Source of the DNA: QHWT01 sp963755695
Lineage (GTDB): Bacteria; Acidobacteriota; Vicinamibacteria; Vicinamibacterales; 2-12-FULL-66-21
Direction: 5' to 3'
NCBI GenBank assembly: GCA_963755695.1
Contig: CAVWLB010000012.1
Coordinates: 1-15,318 of the forward strand
DNA length: 15,318 nt
The position numbers and the translations under genes were made by a program. The notes below the pieces were generated by a model. That model made no database searches and was not told the origin of the DNA. It was given only the letters and a program-made list of their open reading frames with translations. Numbering within the stretch: the stretch's first letter is position 1; the number at the start of each line of letters is the position of its first letter. Positions 14,927 to 15,318 of the stretch are shown here, in pieces.

Positions 14927-15318
14927 TCGCCGCGTCAATTTCGCCGGCATCAGCGACCACTCGTTGTGATGTTAACCGGACCGGCGGCGGCACCGTCTGG
15001 TTCACAAGCAAGGAGAAATATCGAATCAACAGGGCCTACACGAGCGGTGGGAAGCCGCTTGATGACTGGCCCCCAAAGTACGGCCCGTTATGTTCCACAA
15101 CTCAACCGAGCCGATCGCTAAGGCTGGCCACTCAAAGAAGTTGAGCAACCCGCCGAGCCGCAGACGGCATCGCACGCGACTCGTGATTATGATCGCCGGC
15201 GTGCCTTCGGGATCGGCGCGGTGACAAGAGCCCACTTCCTCTGTTGTCCGCGAAATGACGTTCTCGTTTGTGTCAGAACTGTGTCCCATGCCCCCCGAAA
15301 CCTGGGGCAACACCTGAA
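14927..15318. other. right edge without a recognisable gene
   Basis: Open frames occur on both strands but none matches a family I know. The plus-strand frame contains GGGTVWFTSKEKYRINRAYT then SGGKPLDDWPPKYGP, which is protein-like in composition, and ends near 15142; the minus strand has an open frame from 15313 to 15026 containing VRCRLRLGGLLNFFEWPALA. Either could be the edge of a gene continuing beyond the window. Confidence 0.35.

Noticed and set aside
1..15318. CRISPR array, tRNA or rRNA genes
   Set aside because: No regular spaced repeats of suitable length, no cloverleaf-like segment and no rRNA sequence were found by reading both strands.

Overview
The window comes from a GC-rich bacterium. 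Several gene families recognised from memory point to Acidobacteriota, probably the Vicinamibacteria side: a membrane-anchored Ser/Thr kinase, a PD40 beta-propeller protein, a SARP-type regulator fused to a TolB-N/TPR module, a small secreted repeat-family protein and a secreted cupin. That placement is inference; there is no rRNA or tRNA to settle it.

Nearly every recognisable gene is cut by one-base insertions or deletions, many in short homopolymers. Between the cuts, the protein sequence, catalytic residues and codon pattern look intact. This looks more like uncorrected indels of a long-read or metagenome assembly than natural gene decay, so most genes are given as full CDS spans with frameshifts rather than as pseudogenes. 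The clear exception is one 341-residue transposase (9986-11011), which reads cleanly.

Layout. 296-914 (+): end of a PD40 beta-propeller protein. 1133-1593 (+): small secreted protein. 1746-2555: two neighbouring transposase remnants, each with its N-terminal part joined to a late C-terminal part. 2688-4236 (-): VOC protein, DUF4145-like protein and an unrecognised ORF overlapping it. 4612-5559 (+): nitrilase-superfamily hydrolase with an unusual ATC at the start position. 5590-7186 (+): six-helix membrane Ser/Thr kinase. 7567-7942 (-): HGG-motif protein. 8390-9399: complete IS630-family element with 26-bp ends and TA duplication. 9545-9735 (-): DNA ligase fragment. 9986-11011 (+): intact rve transposase next to a truncated gene on its right (11137-11508, -). 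11591-12089 (-): secreted cupin. 12368-14380 (+): SARP/BTAD-TolB-N-TPR regulator, divergent from the cupin. 14469-14926 (+): SnoaL-like ester cyclase.

How the genes may work together: the 278-bp gap between cupin and SARP regulator holds four 12-bp direct repeats, a layout that suits a SARP operator, and the ester cyclase lies 88 bp behind the regulator on the same strand. Cupin, regulator and ester cyclase are therefore a plausible small regulated unit and the best candidate here for something little described. The rest is an accessory region shaped by at least four transposable elements. No CRISPR array, phage module or integron was found.
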